From positions 1-62,820 of the forward strand of contig DATJHO010000043.1 of assembly GCA_035493835.1 (NCBI GenBank): a DNA stretch of 62,820 bases. The letters run 5' to 3'. The DNA is from DASZTU01 sp035493835. Its GTDB lineage: Bacteria > Pseudomonadota > Alphaproteobacteria > Rhizobiales > Devosiaceae. Positions 16,218 through 25,242 of this stretch are shown here, piece by piece. Made by a program: the position numbers and the translations under genes. Position 1 is the first letter of the stretch. The number at the start of each line of letters is the position of its first letter. The notes beneath the pieces are model-generated. The model had not been told where the DNA came from. It ran no database searches and was given only the letters and a program-made list of their open reading frames with translations.

Positions 16218-17657
16218 GTGAAGCTAAGCTATTTGCGTCCGCTGGCCCTGTCGCTCGCGGCCCTGCTCGTGTCGGCGCCCGCTGCCTTTGCGCTCGATGC
16301 CAATGATTTCGCCAGCAAGCTTTCGGCCGTCTATGGCCAGTCGCTGCCGCCCGGTGGCGCCCTCAAGCTGGGCGCGGCCACTGTAAGCGGCGATGCGGTG
16401 AGCTATGACGGCGTGACCGTCACCCTGCCAGACCAGGCCCCGGTCAAGCTCGACACCAAGCTGCAATTTGCCGGCGTCAAGGAGCAGCCCGATGGCAGCT
16501 ACGTCGCCGACACGCTGAGTTTTCCCGATATCGACTACAAGTTCGAGGGCGGCGAAGTCAGCGCCAGGAATCTGGTTCTGAAGCGCGTCTATGTGGCGAG
16601 TGGCAAGGTGCCGGACGTGCTCGCGGGCAGCCGCCTGTTCAGCCAGGGCAGCATCGGCCCGATCACGGTGGTGGCGGGCGGCAAGCAGCTTGCGACCATC
16701 GACTCCGTCCTCGTCACCAACACCTTTGCGCCGTCGCAGACCGAGGGCCCGCTGACCAATATCGCGTCGAACGGCCTGACCAACAACATCAAGATCGACC
16801 TGGCGCAGATCAGCGCCCAGGATCCGGATTCGGCCAAACCTATCGCGCAGTTGGGGCTGTCGACACTGACCGCCAAGGCCATCGAGAACATGACCTGGTC
16901 GCTCACGGACGGGCATATCGCGATCAGCGAGATCTCAGTTGATGTCGACAACGTCGGCAAGCTGAAATTCGCCCTCGATATGACCGGCTACACGCCCGAA
17001 TTCGTGCACAATCTCTCCAGCGTTTCGCAGGCCCTCGCCCAGCAGGGCACCTCCAACGAGTCGGCGCAGTCGCAGCAGCAGACCGCAATGCTGCTCGCCT
17101 CGTTGCAAACCCTGTTCCTCAACTCCACCTCGCTCCGCTTCGATGACGCTTCGATCACCAACAAGCTGCTCGATATCGGGGCCAAGCAGGAAAACACCAC
17201 CAAGTCGGCGCTGATCGAGAGCACGGTCGCTTCCATTCCCGCGCAGCTGAACGGGGACGGCTCCATGCCCGTGACGCTCGTGCAGGAGATCCAGGCGGCG
17301 GTGCGCGCCTATCTCGTCGATCCGCACAGCATCGAAGTCCGTCTCGCGCCCAAATCGCCGCTGGGCGTGCTCGGGCTCGTCGCCGTCGCCATGCAGCCGG
17401 CCACGGCCGCCGACACGCTCGGCCTCCAGCTCGTGGTCAACGACAAGCAGATCACTTCTGCCGAGGCGAGCAAGGAAACCGGCGTTGCGCCCGGGGGCAC
17501 CACCGCGACCCCGTCCTCGAGCGGCTCTTCGGCGGCGCCGAGCGATAGCGACAACGCAGCGACCAGCGACGACCAGTCTGACCAGTCGGCAACCGACGAC
17601 GGCAGCGACAGCAACGACGATTCCGGCGATCAACTGACCAACAAGAACGCGCACTGA
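16218..17657 (+). CDS. Periplasmic protein of unknown function with acidic tail
   Basis: The 479-residue product starts with a clean signal peptide (MKLSYLRPLALSLAALLVSA, cleavage after AFA). The body is rich in beta-strand-like stretches with repeated Val-Thr-Val-Thr and Asp-Thr segments; it recalls large periplasmic beta-rich proteins but I do not recognise the family. The last 55 residues are low-complexity Ser/Asp/Thr/Gly with a run of acidic residues. A gataatc stretch and a weak ribosome site precede the ATG. It is monocistronic; the next gene begins 54 bases downstream. Confidence 0.75.
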   Translation: MKLSYLRPLALSLAALLVSAPAAFALDANDFASKLSAVYGQSLPPGGALKLGAATVSGDAVSYDGVTVTLPDQAPVKLDTKLQFAGVKEQPDGSYVADTLSFPDIDYKFEGGEVSARNLVLKRVYVASGKVPDVLAGSRLFSQGSIGPITVVAGGKQLATIDSVLVTNTFAPSQTEGPLTNIASNGLTNNIKIDLAQISAQDPDSAKPIAQLGLSTLTAKAIENMTWSLTDGHIAISEISVDVDNVGKLKFALDMTGYTPEFVHNLSSVSQALAQQGTSNESAQSQQQTAMLLASLQTLFLNSTSLRFDDASITNKLLDIGAKQENTTKSALIESTVASIPAQLNGDGSMPVTLVQEIQAAVRAYLVDPHSIEVRLAPKSPLGVLGLVAVAMQPATAADTLGLQLVVNDKQITSAEASKETGVAPGGTTATPSSSGSSAAPSDSDNAATSDDQSDQSATDDGSDSNDDSGDQLTNKNAH

Positions 17658-17711
17658 ACCTTAACGAAGCGGTTAGGTGAACGCGCCGAAAAAATCTGGC
17701 ATAAGCGGGAC

Positions 17712-18428
17712 ATGACAAGTTCCGCTTCGCCTCTCGACGCTCCGGCCCTGCAAGGTTTTGCGCACATCAGCGACTGGGTGTTCGATCTCGACAACACCCT
17801 TTACCCGCGGCGCTGCAACCTTTTTGCCCAGATCGATGTCCGCATCACCAATTACGTGATGGCGGTCACCAAGCTCGAATTCGCCGAAGCGCGGGTGCTG
17901 CAAAAGGGCTATTACCGCGAATATGGCACGACGCTGAACGGGCTGATGCGCCAGCACGCGATCGACCCGGAGCATTTTCTCAAGACAGTGCATGCGATCG
18001 ACTATTCGCCGGTGGAAGCGCATCCGGCTCTGGTCGCCGCCATCGCAGCGCTGCCGGGCCGAAAGTTCGTGCTCACCAATGGCGACGTGTCGCATGCGGA
18101 AGCCGTGCTCGAACGGCTCGGCGGGCAGGGGTTGTTCGAGGTGATCCACGATGTCCGGGCGATGGGCTACGAACCCAAGCCCAAGCGCTCGGCCTATGAG
18201 GGGTTCCTTACCGCCCATGGCGTCGATCCGCATCGCGCCGTGATGTTCGATGACCTCGACAAGAATCTCGTGGTCCCGCACGAACTCGGCATGACCACGG
18301 TGCACGTGACGGTGGGCGAGGACTATTCGCACGACCAGATCGAGGCCTGGGAACTGGCGCGCGTCACGGGCCCCCATGTCCACCACAGCACGGATGACCT
18401 CGCCGGGTTCCTCGCGGCAATTTCTTGA
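17712..18428 (+). CDS. HAD-family pyrimidine 5'-nucleotidase-like hydrolase
   Basis: The 238-residue product shows HAD motif I as WVFDLDNTLYP with both catalytic aspartates, motif II as VLTNGD, and motif III/IV as a lysine in EPKPKRSAYEG followed by MFDDLDKNL. It is closest to the SDT1/pyrimidine 5'-nucleotidase branch, which removes phosphate from UMP, CMP or pyridine nucleotides. It lies head-on to a LOG-family gene that also handles nucleotide monophosphates. The exact substrate is not certain. Confidence 0.85.
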   Translation: MTSSASPLDAPALQGFAHISDWVFDLDNTLYPRRCNLFAQIDVRITNYVMAVTKLEFAEARVLQKGYYREYGTTLNGLMRQHAIDPEHFLKTVHAIDYSPVEAHPALVAAIAALPGRKFVLTNGDVSHAEAVLERLGGQGLFEVIHDVRAMGYEPKPKRSAYEGFLTAHGVDPHRAVMFDDLDKNLVVPHELGMTTVHVTVGEDYSHDQIEAWELARVTGPHVHHSTDDLAGFLAAIS

Positions 18429-18547
18429 GGCGGGGGGCGGCGACTCTTTGGGCTGGCGTTAAGGCCCATTGCCCTCCCCCGACTTGATCGGGGGATCAGT
18501 CCGGGCAATCCAGGGGCAGCAAGCTCCCTGCCCGGTGCCTTGCCCGG

Positions 18548-19396
18548 CTAACCCATTTCGATCTCAGGCAAATTATAGTGCTGCCGGATCACGGCCCAGC
18601 CTTCCTCGGCGCTATCGACGACGGTGAACAGATCGGGATCGTCCGGACCGATGGTGCCTTCTTCGGCCAGCGCCCCGAAATTGATCACCTTGTTCCAGAA
18701 CTCGATGCCGAACAGCAGCACCGGGATGCGGTCCATGCGGCCGGTCTGGATCAGCGTCAGGGTTTCGAAAAACTCATCCAGCGTGCCAAACCCGCCCGGA
18801 AAAATAGCCACCGCCTTGGCGCGCAGCAGGAAATGGATCTTGCGGGTCGCAAAATAGTGGAAATTGAACGAGAGCTCGGGGGTTACAAAAAGGTTCGGCG
18901 CCTGCTCGTGCGGCAGCACGATGTTGAGCCCGATGCTCGGCGCCCCGACATCAGCGGCGCCGCGATTGCCCGCCTCCATCACGCCGGGCCCGCCGCCGGT
19001 CGTCACCACGAAGTCGCGATAATCGAGCGCCTTGGCGGTCAGTGACGCATATTGGGCGAAGCGCCGCGCCTCCGCATAATAGCGCGAGGCCGCCTCGAGG
19101 TTGCGTTTCTGCGTGGGGTTGTGCGCGGCCCAGGCCGCCTTGCCCGGCTCGGGGATGCGGGCGCCCCCGAACAACACCACGGTCGAATTGATGCCGCGCT
19201 CGCGCAGGCGCAGCTCGGGCTTCAAATATTCGAGCTGTAGCCGTACCGGCCGTACCTCTTCCGAGGTCATGAACTCTTCGTCGGTGAAGGCCAGCCGGTA
19301 GGACGCCGAGGCCGTCTGCGGCGTATTCGGGATGCGCTTGGCGACATCGATGTCCTGGACCGACGAACGGAGCGGCGTGTTGCGGCGCTTGACCAT
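18548..19396 (-). CDS. LOG-family (TIGR00730) nucleotide phosphoribohydrolase-like protein
   Basis: The 282-residue product has the Rossmann-fold LOG signatures VVTTGGGPGVMEAGNRGA and PGGFGTLDEFFETLTLIQTG. Family members cleave ribose-5-phosphate from nucleoside monophosphates, including cytokinin precursors in plants. This version has an N-terminal extension of about 80 residues, as in the longer bacterial subgroup. I chose the ATG at 19396 (MVKRRNTPLR); a start at 19456 would add 20 residues without support. The gene is divergent from dapD. Confidence 0.85.
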   Translation of the reverse strand: MVKRRNTPLRSSVQDIDVAKRIPNTPQTASASYRLAFTDEEFMTSEEVRPVRLQLEYLKPELRLRERGINSTVVLFGGARIPEPGKAAWAAHNPTQKRNLEAASRYYAEARRFAQYASLTAKALDYRDFVVTTGGGPGVMEAGNRGAADVGAPSIGLNIVLPHEQAPNLFVTPELSFNFHYFATRKIHFLLRAKAVAIFPGGFGTLDEFFETLTLIQTGRMDRIPVLLFGIEFWNKVINFGALAEEGTIGPDDPDLFTVVDSAEEGWAVIRQHYNLPEIEMG

Positions 19397-19536
19397 GGAA
19401 AGCTTCCGAATTCGGGGAATAGAGCTTGTCAGACCCCAATTAAGGAGGAATGGCAAGCTGTGTCACCCCATGTTGACACGGCGTGACCTGCGGCTAATGT
19501 CCGCCGTCCTCCCATCTGTCCTGAAAGCCTCCCTCC

Positions 19537-20382
19537 ATGGCCCATGCCGATCTCGCCGAAACCATCAATGCCGCCTTCGATGCCCGCGATGGCGTCAACG
19601 CCCAGACGACCGGGCCGGTCCGTGAGGCGGTGAGCGAAGCGCTGGCGCTGCTTGATGCCGGCAAGGCGCGCGTCGCCGAAAAGCAGGCGAGCGGCGAGTG
19701 GCAGGTCAATCAGTGGCTGAAGAAGGCGGTGCTGCTCTCCTTCCGCCTCAACGACATGGAGGCGATCGCCGGCGGCCCGGGCGGCGCCAATTGGTGGGAC
19801 AAGGTGCCGAGCAAGTTCCTCGGCTGGGATGACACCCGGTTTCGGGAGGCGGGCTTTCGCGCCGTCCCCGGTTCTATCGTGCGGCGCTCGGCCCATATCG
19901 GCAAGGGCGTGGTGCTGATGCCCTCCTTCGTCAATCTCGGCGCCTATGTCGACGAAAACACCATGGTCGACACCTGGGCGACGGTGGGCTCCTGCGCCCA
20001 GATCGGCAAGAACGTCCATCTTTCGGGCGGCGTCGGCATTGGCGGCGTGCTGGAGCCGCTGCAGGCGGGGCCGGTCATCATCGAGGACAATTGCTTCGTG
20101 GGCGCCCGCTCGGAAGTGGTCGAGGGCGTCGTGGTCGGGGAGGGCTCGGTGATCTCGATGGGTGTCTTCATCGGCGCCTCGACCAAGATTGTCGATCGCG
20201 CGACCGGCGAAATCCATATCGGCAAGGTGCCGCCCTATTCGGTGGTCGTCTCCGGCAGCCTGCCGGGCAAGCCACTGCCCAACGGCCAGCCCGGCCCGAG
20301 CCTCTATTGTGCGGTTATCGTCAAGCGCGTGGATGCACAGACGCGGTCCAAGACTTCGATTAATGAGTTGTTGCGGGACTGA
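19537..20382 (+). CDS. dapD: 2,3,4,5-tetrahydropyridine-2,6-dicarboxylate N-succinyltransferase
   Basis: The 281-residue enzyme makes N-succinyl-2-amino-6-ketopimelate in the succinylase branch of lysine/diaminopimelate synthesis. The N-terminal helical domain is followed by the left-handed beta-helix of hexapeptide repeats (IGKGVVLMPSFVNLGAYVDE, IGGVLEPLQAGPVIIEDNCF, VGARSEVVEGVVVGEGSVIS). Length matches the family. dapE lies 557 bases downstream with a DUF805 gene between, so the two pathway genes are near but not adjacent. Confidence 0.97.
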   Translation: MAHADLAETINAAFDARDGVNAQTTGPVREAVSEALALLDAGKARVAEKQASGEWQVNQWLKKAVLLSFRLNDMEAIAGGPGGANWWDKVPSKFLGWDDTRFREAGFRAVPGSIVRRSAHIGKGVVLMPSFVNLGAYVDENTMVDTWATVGSCAQIGKNVHLSGGVGIGGVLEPLQAGPVIIEDNCFVGARSEVVEGVVVGEGSVISMGVFIGASTKIVDRATGEIHIGKVPPYSVVVSGSLPGKPLPNGQPGPSLYCAVIVKRVDAQTRSKTSINELLRD

Positions 20383-20457
20383 GAAGAACCGCAAGCAAGA
20401 ATCGAAGGTTCATTTACTCGGCTATGGTCTATTCCTCCATCATTTGGGGGAAAGATC

Positions 20458-20850
20458 ATGATGAGTTATCTAGATTTTCTGTTTCTCTCCTATTCCGGCC
20501 GCATCGGCCGGGTGACGTTCTGGCTGGCGCTTCTGGTTTTGACAGTCATCGAGTTCGGCGCAATCGCGTTGCTGATGCTCGGTGCCCGAGATGTGTTTGA
20601 GGCAGCGGCTAATCATCAGTCGCTGCCGAGCCAGGAAGTCCTGGTGCGCGTCTTCGTGCCGATGTTCATCGTCACGCTGCTTTTCCTTTATCCGACCTAC
20701 GCGATCTACACCAAGCGCTGGCACGATCGCGACAAGTCGGGGTGGTGGTCGCTGATCGGCTTCTTGCCAATTATTGGGAGCCTCTGGATGACGATCGAGC
20801 TCGGGTTTCTTGGCGGAACCGAGGGCGGCAACCAGTACGGCATTCGTTAG
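20458..20850 (+). CDS. DUF805 family membrane protein
   Basis: The 130-residue product has the DUF805 pattern: an aromatic N-terminus (YLDFLFLSYSGRIGRVTFWL), three hydrophobic helices, and the conserved TKRWHDRDKSGWWSL turn before the last helix. A ggggaaag ribosome-binding site (20447-20454) lies just upstream; the second ATG at 20461 has better spacing and may be the true start. These are inner-membrane proteins of unknown role. It sits between dapD and dapE. Confidence 0.85.
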   Translation: MMSYLDFLFLSYSGRIGRVTFWLALLVLTVIEFGAIALLMLGARDVFEAAANHQSLPSQEVLVRVFVPMFIVTLLFLYPTYAIYTKRWHDRDKSGWWSLIGFLPIIGSLWMTIELGFLGGTEGGNQYGIR

Positions 20851-20939
20851 CGCCGGACGCCGCCCGGCAAGGCTGGACAATCGACATCAGGGACCGCCAA
20901 GGGTAAACACCGGTGGTCCCGAGTCCTTCCGAGGCGTCC

Positions 20940-22124
20940 ATGTCCAGCACTCAAGACGCGGCGGTCGATTCCGTCGCTCTCCTGAAATCGCTCATCCGCT
21001 GTCCCTCGGTCACGCCGGAGACGGCCGGGGTGCTCGATGTCGTCGAGGCGGCGCTGGTCCCGCTTGGCTTTATGGTCACGCGCCTGCGCTTTGAGGGCGA
21101 CGGCTCCTATCCGGTGGACAATCTCTTTGCAACGCGCGGCAATTCTGGCCCGCATCTGCTGTTCGCCGGCCACACCGACGTGGTGCCGCCCGGCGATGTT
21201 GCCGCCTGGACGCACCCGCCTTTTGCGGCCGAGGAAGTCGACGGCGTGATCTTTGGACGCGGCGCAACCGACATGAAGAGCGGCGTTGCGGCCTTCATCG
21301 CCGCCGCAGCGCGGACCATTGCCGCGGGCGAAGCGGGAAACGGCCGGATTTCGCTCGCCATCACGAACGACGAAGAGGCCGACGGCATCAACGGCACCAA
21401 GAAGCTGATGGACTGGGCGACGGGGCAGGGGCACCGCTTCGACTTCGCCATCGTCGGTGAACCGAGCGCCACCGCGCGGGTGGGCGACAGCATCAAGATC
21501 GGCCGGCGCGGCTCGCTCAACGGCGAGATCACCGTCACAGGCACGCAGGGGCACGTCGCCTATCCCGAAAGGGCCAACAACCCGCTGCCGGTAGTTGCGG
21601 CACTGATCCTTGCGCTCAAGGGCGAACCGCTCGATGGCGGCACAACGCATTTTCCGCCGTCCAATCTCGAGTTCACCTCGATCGACGTCGGCAATGAGGC
21701 AACCAACATCATCCCGGCCCGAGCGCGCATCCGGTTCAATATCCGTTTTAACGACAAATGGACGCCCGAGACGCTGGAGACCTGGCTGCGCGGCCGCATT
21801 GTCGCAATCGAGGCCAACGGCACCACGATCGAACTCAGCCTGCGGCAGCCGGCATCGCGCTCGTTCATTTCGCCGACCGGGGGCGGCGTGGCCCTTTTAA
21901 GCGAGGTGATCGCGGCCCAGACCGGCCGCGCGCCCGAGTTCTCGACCGGCGGCGGCACCTCGGATGCGCGCTTCATCGCCGGCTTCTGCCCGGTCGCCGA
22001 ACTCGGGCTCGTGGGCGCCAGCATGCACAAGATCGATGAGAGCGTCGCCGTGGCAGACGTGCAGGCGCTCACCGGGCTTTATCAGCGCTTTATTGCCCGC
22101 TTCCTTGCGGGCGAGGCGACCTAG
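20940..22124 (+). CDS. dapE: Succinyl-diaminopimelate desuccinylase
   Basis: The 394-residue M20 metallopeptidase hydrolyses N-succinyl-LL-diaminopimelate. Zinc-site motifs are LLFAGHTDVVPPGD, RGATDMKSGVAAF (bridging Asp), ITNDEEADG and, near the C-terminus, STGGGTSDARF. The HVAYPERANNP stretch belongs to the dimerisation lid domain. I chose the ATG at 20940; a GTG 27 bases upstream is a weaker alternative. A RIME-like element starts two bases after the stop. Confidence 0.96.
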   Translation: MSSTQDAAVDSVALLKSLIRCPSVTPETAGVLDVVEAALVPLGFMVTRLRFEGDGSYPVDNLFATRGNSGPHLLFAGHTDVVPPGDVAAWTHPPFAAEEVDGVIFGRGATDMKSGVAAFIAAAARTIAAGEAGNGRISLAITNDEEADGINGTKKLMDWATGQGHRFDFAIVGEPSATARVGDSIKIGRRGSLNGEITVTGTQGHVAYPERANNPLPVVAALILALKGEPLDGGTTHFPPSNLEFTSIDVGNEATNIIPARARIRFNIRFNDKWTPETLETWLRGRIVAIEANGTTIELSLRQPASRSFISPTGGGVALLSEVIAAQTGRAPEFSTGGGTSDARFIAGFCPVAELGLVGASMHKIDESVAVADVQALTGLYQRFIARFLAGEAT

Positions 22125-22125
22125 G

Positions 22126-22226
22126 GCGTTTCCAGGAAAAGTGGCCACCACTCTTCCGGGTCGGAAACGCGACAAGACAAAGACTTAGAGATCTTTCAGC
22201 GTTTCAACGAAACGATGAACGGCTCC
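22126..22226 (-). repeat. RIME-like intergenic palindromic element, copy B
   Basis: Its reverse complement matches the element at 10365-10466 base for base over most of its length, including gagccgtt.atcgtttc, aagtctttgt and the ttttcctggaaacgc end. It starts two bases after the dapE stop, as copy A starts at the engB stop. This placement suggests insertion close to gene ends or a role in 3'-end processing. Confidence 0.75.
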
Positions 22227-22345
22227 AGCTGCCTGTTGCAAGCAGCCGACTTTTGCATTCCTCGGGCCCATTAAGCTTGTGGCTCGCCGGACAAGTCTTT
22301 ACATGCTCACGACTGCCGCCTGGCGCGGCCCTTCAGCGGACCTTC

Positions 22346-22936
22346 ATGTTGCCTAACAAGCCCACAACCTTCATCGACGAACTGGTCGCCGCCGGCAGGG
22401 GGCTGGCCGCAATCGTAACCGGCGACCGCAGATCGGCCTCCTATTTCGATTTCAGCCTGCGCGGCCTTGCCGGCAGCTTTGTCGCCATTCTGGTGGCAAC
22501 CGCCTTCAGCGCCTATGTGCCGATCGTCACCGGTGGCGGCAATGCCTCGCGTCTCCCCACTGGCGGCTGGGTGCTGCTGGAATTGTTTCTCTTGGCCGTG
22601 CAGATCGGCTTTTCGGCCTTGGTGCTGAGGCAGCTTAACCGGATGGACGGCCTGGTGCCGTACCTGGTGGCCCACAACTGGGCGAACTTCTTTCTTTCCG
22701 TCGTCTCGACCCTGCTCAACATCTTCGGCCTGACCAGCGACTTCGTCGTGCTCATCATCGGCGTGCTGATGATCGCCATCGAGATCAACATCGCCCGGCT
22801 GATCGTGACGCTCAATCCGTGGCAGATAGCGATGTTCCTGATCGCCCAGATCGTGGGCGTGATCTGCGGCCTGATCCTGCTGATCTTGTTCGTGCCGCTG
22901 CCGGCCGACATGTTGACGCCGATCACCGGCGGCTAG
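22346..22936 (+). CDS. Multi-pass membrane protein of unknown function
   Basis: The 196-residue product has about five hydrophobic segments (residues 35-60, 72-92, 106-125, 130-148 and 160-185), separated by short polar loops such as RQLNRMDGLVPYLVAHNWAN. I do not recognise the family with confidence; it resembles Yip1-type or transporter-associated membrane proteins. I chose the ATG at 22346; the longer frame starting at 22253 would prefix an unlikely Cys/Pro-rich segment. Repeats flank it on both sides. Confidence 0.7.
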   Translation: MLPNKPTTFIDELVAAGRGLAAIVTGDRRSASYFDFSLRGLAGSFVAILVATAFSAYVPIVTGGGNASRLPTGGWVLLELFLLAVQIGFSALVLRQLNRMDGLVPYLVAHNWANFFLSVVSTLLNIFGLTSDFVVLIIGVLMIAIEINIARLIVTLNPWQIAMFLIAQIVGVICGLILLILFVPLPADMLTPITGG

Positions 22937-23040
22937 AGCCGGGACCGAAAGGTGGGCACCTCTTTTCGGACGGATCCGGTGCGCAAACAAAGGGTAGAGC
23001 GCCGTTCCGATCATCTCGGAACATCCAGCGCTCCAGGGTC
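22934..23040. repeat. RIME-like element, copy C (divergent type)
   Basis: The stretch tagagccgggaccgaaaggt, then ttttcggacggatccggtgcgcaaacaaag and gttccgatcatctcggaac is the two-palindrome layout seen in many alphaproteobacterial intergenic elements. The gttccga...tcggaac arms form a hairpin. It begins at the stop codon of the membrane-protein gene. Confidence 0.6.
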
Positions 23041-23066
23041 GATGCGCCGAAGTATAGGCTCGGCGC

Positions 23067-23477
23067 TTAGGCCAGCATGTCGATGGCGGTTTGCTGCATC
23101 GAATCGCCGGCAGAGATGACCTTCGCCGAGGCGGAAAAGAGCGTCTTGGCGGCAGCGAGCTTCACCATCTGGTCGGCAAGGTCCACTTGCGGCATGGCCA
23201 CCATGCCGGCGGAATCCGCGGCGGGCGAAGTCGGATCGTAGGCCTGGAAGTAAGCACTCGCATTGGGCATGGCGCTGTAGCCCACCCCGCTCGGCTGGGT
23301 GCCTGTGCCGGACGCGACGTCGACGACATCGATGGGCTCATAAACCGTGTCGGGGAGCCCCGAACCGGGCGTGGCGCCGACATCCGCCACGTTTGCGACA
23401 TTGGAGGCGACCGCATTGAGCTGCGCTTCCGCCGCGCCCATGCCGGATGCCCCGATCGAGATTGCTGCCATGGCCAT
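23067..23477 (-). CDS. Orphan flagellar basal-body rod (FlgC-like) protein
   Basis: The 136-residue product has the rod-protein heptad start AAISIGASGMGAAEAQLNAV followed by ASNVANV, and a C-terminal helix (DQMVKLAAAKTLFSASAKVI ending QTAIDMLA) like those of FlgB/FlgC/FlgG rods and hook proteins. Such proteins are secreted by the flagellar type III system. No other flagellar gene is in the window, which is unusual because rod genes normally sit in operons. A ggagaaag site precedes the ATG. It may be a divergent FlgC paralogue; the axial-protein assignment is firmer than the specific name. Confidence 0.75.
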   Translation of the reverse strand: MAMAAISIGASGMGAAEAQLNAVASNVANVADVGATPGSGLPDTVYEPIDVVDVASGTGTQPSGVGYSAMPNASAYFQAYDPTSPAADSAGMVAMPQVDLADQMVKLAAAKTLFSASAKVISAGDSMQQTAIDMLA

Positions 23478-23559
23478 GAAATCTTTCTCCGGTGCCCCTC
23501 ATTGGGGGGCAGCAGGAAAAGGCCCTGATAACGCAATCGCTACGATTGTTCGAAAATTG

Positions 23560-23859
23560 CTAGTCGATGCGCGTCAGTCCGGTGAAGCGCCGTTGGGTGT
23601 CGTAGTTGCACATGAAGTCTTTTTGGCCGCTGCCGACCGCGGCCGTGCCGACGGCGACCCAGGTATTGTCGAGCGCTTCGGTGGCTCCCATCACGTTGAT
23701 CCCGGACGCCTGGCGGCCGAAGTTCGAAATGGCCTGGCTCTGGCAGTGGGCGACGAGCCTGCTCGCCGCGATCGGCCCGCTGGCGGCCAGCGCCGGTGCT
23801 GCGGGGATCAGCATCGCCACGATGGAGAGCATGCGGATCATCGAAACAGACATTTTCAT
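23560..23859 (-). CDS. Small exported protein of unknown function
   Basis: The 99-residue product starts with a signal peptide (MKMSVSMIRMLSIVAMLIPA, cleavage after ALA). The mature part is about 72 residues with two cysteines (VAHCQSQ and DFMCNYD) that could form a disulfide in the periplasm. I chose the ATG at 23859 because it begins the signal and has a cggag site before it; longer frames on this strand extend into unlikely sequence. The family is not recognised. Confidence 0.65.
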   Translation of the reverse strand: MKMSVSMIRMLSIVAMLIPAAPALAASGPIAASRLVAHCQSQAISNFGRQASGINVMGATEALDNTWVAVGTAAVGSGQKDFMCNYDTQRRFTGLTRID

Positions 23860-23976
23860 CTCCGATACTGGTTTCGCCCTCCGTCGGAACACGACCTCGG
23901 GCGCGGCCAAGTTTGCGGCGAGAGGATACCACATTTCGGGCGAAGGTTCTTGTGGCGTTCCGGCGCAGGGCCAAGG

Positions 23977-25242
23977 TCAGCCGGACACGGCGCCGGCTGC
24001 CCCACGGGGTCTTTCCGAGGCTGCGAGGGGGGGAACGTCCCGGCAATAGCCGATCAGCACCGCGGCGAGGCACACATAGAGCTCGGTGAGAAACTCGTAG
24101 CCGAACATCAGATAAGTGAGCCCACAGAAGAAATAGCCGGCCGCGAGCAGCCCCGCGCCCATCAGGCGGGCCACATATTGGCCGTCCCGCGGCGCCTTGA
24201 TCGCCCCGACAAGTGGCGCGGCAATGATCAGGGCATAGGCGATCAGGCCAGCGATGCCGCCCGCTACGCCGAAATCGAGGACGTCGCTGTGGAGGTGCCT
24301 GTGCGGGGCGATCAGGGCCGCGCCGTCGCCCGGCAGGTAGGGGACGATGGCCTGCATCTTTTCCTGCCAGCCATAGCCGATCCAGGGGGCATGCAGGAAC
24401 GCCTGGTAGCCGGCGGCATAGAAGGCCTGCCGCGTACCTGCCGACACTTCGGCAATGGTTTTGCCCGTGGCCAGGTCCTGACCTATGCCGATCAGCGAAC
24501 CGAACCGGTCAATGGAAGCCGGGAACGCCACTTTCAGCACGAGGAAGGCGGCAATCGCCGCAATTGCGGCGAGCAGCGGCACCAGCCACCAGCGCCGCGA
24601 GGCAAAGAGCATGGCGACGAGCAGCATCGCCGGGAGCGCCACCAGCGGGCCGCGGGATCCAGCGAGAAGGCACGCCGCGGTGCCGAGAACCGGCCCGAGG
24701 GCGAAAAGCACCCGCCAGCGATGCTGGCTGCGGAGGCCGATCACGGCAATGAAACCCAGAATCAGCGCCGCTTCCGCCGACCAGATCGGATCGCTTCCCC
24801 AGCCCGCTGCCCTGTCCATGTGCATAACGAGAACCTGAAACAGGGCGAGCGCCAGCGCCAGCGCGGCCCCGACGAGCGCAAAACCTGCGACCCGGATCGT
24901 GTTCCCCGGCGCCGCAAAGCGTCCCAGAAACGCCGCGAGCGGGCCGAACAGCAGCAGCATCGCAAAATTCAGCCCGAAGATCGCTTCGCGCGGCTGGTGT
25001 GCCGTTGCCGCAAAGGCCGCGATCAGGATCGCCAGGGCAATCAGCAGCAGCCTGTAAGTGGGGTCGCCCCCGATCTGCAGTGCGTCGCGTCGGGAAACGA
25101 GCATCGCTAGCGCCAGCACGGCACAGACAATTTGGAGGTATGCGCCCGGGGCGCCCAACAAATATGGGGTGGTCAGGGTCAGCGCCAGCAGCGTGACGGC
25201 CAGGATTGCCGGTGCCTTCGTCTCAACCAACTCACGCAACAC
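23977..25242 (-). CDS. O-antigen ligase/polymerase-like membrane protein
   Basis: The 421-residue product has about 11-12 membrane helices and the Wzy_C/WaaL-type periplasmic loop with SRGPLVALP, then a large loop holding GYGWQEKMQAIVPYLPG and a His-rich APHRHLHSDVLDFGVAGGI motif. Family members join O-antigen or capsule chains to lipid A or polymerise repeats in the periplasm. It is divergent from the CapD-type epimerase gene and near a sugar-phosphate transferase, so the three probably serve one envelope polysaccharide. Confidence 0.85.
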   Translation of the reverse strand: MLRELVETKAPAILAVTLLALTLTTPYLLGAPGAYLQIVCAVLALAMLVSRRDALQIGGDPTYRLLLIALAILIAAFAATAHQPREAIFGLNFAMLLLFGPLAAFLGRFAAPGNTIRVAGFALVGAALALALALFQVLVMHMDRAAGWGSDPIWSAEAALILGFIAVIGLRSQHRWRVLFALGPVLGTAACLLAGSRGPLVALPAMLLVAMLFASRRWWLVPLLAAIAAIAAFLVLKVAFPASIDRFGSLIGIGQDLATGKTIAEVSAGTRQAFYAAGYQAFLHAPWIGYGWQEKMQAIVPYLPGDGAALIAPHRHLHSDVLDFGVAGGIAGLIAYALIIAAPLVGAIKAPRDGQYVARLMGAGLLAAGYFFCGLTYLMFGYEFLTELYVCLAAVLIGYCRDVPPLAASERPRGAAGAVSG

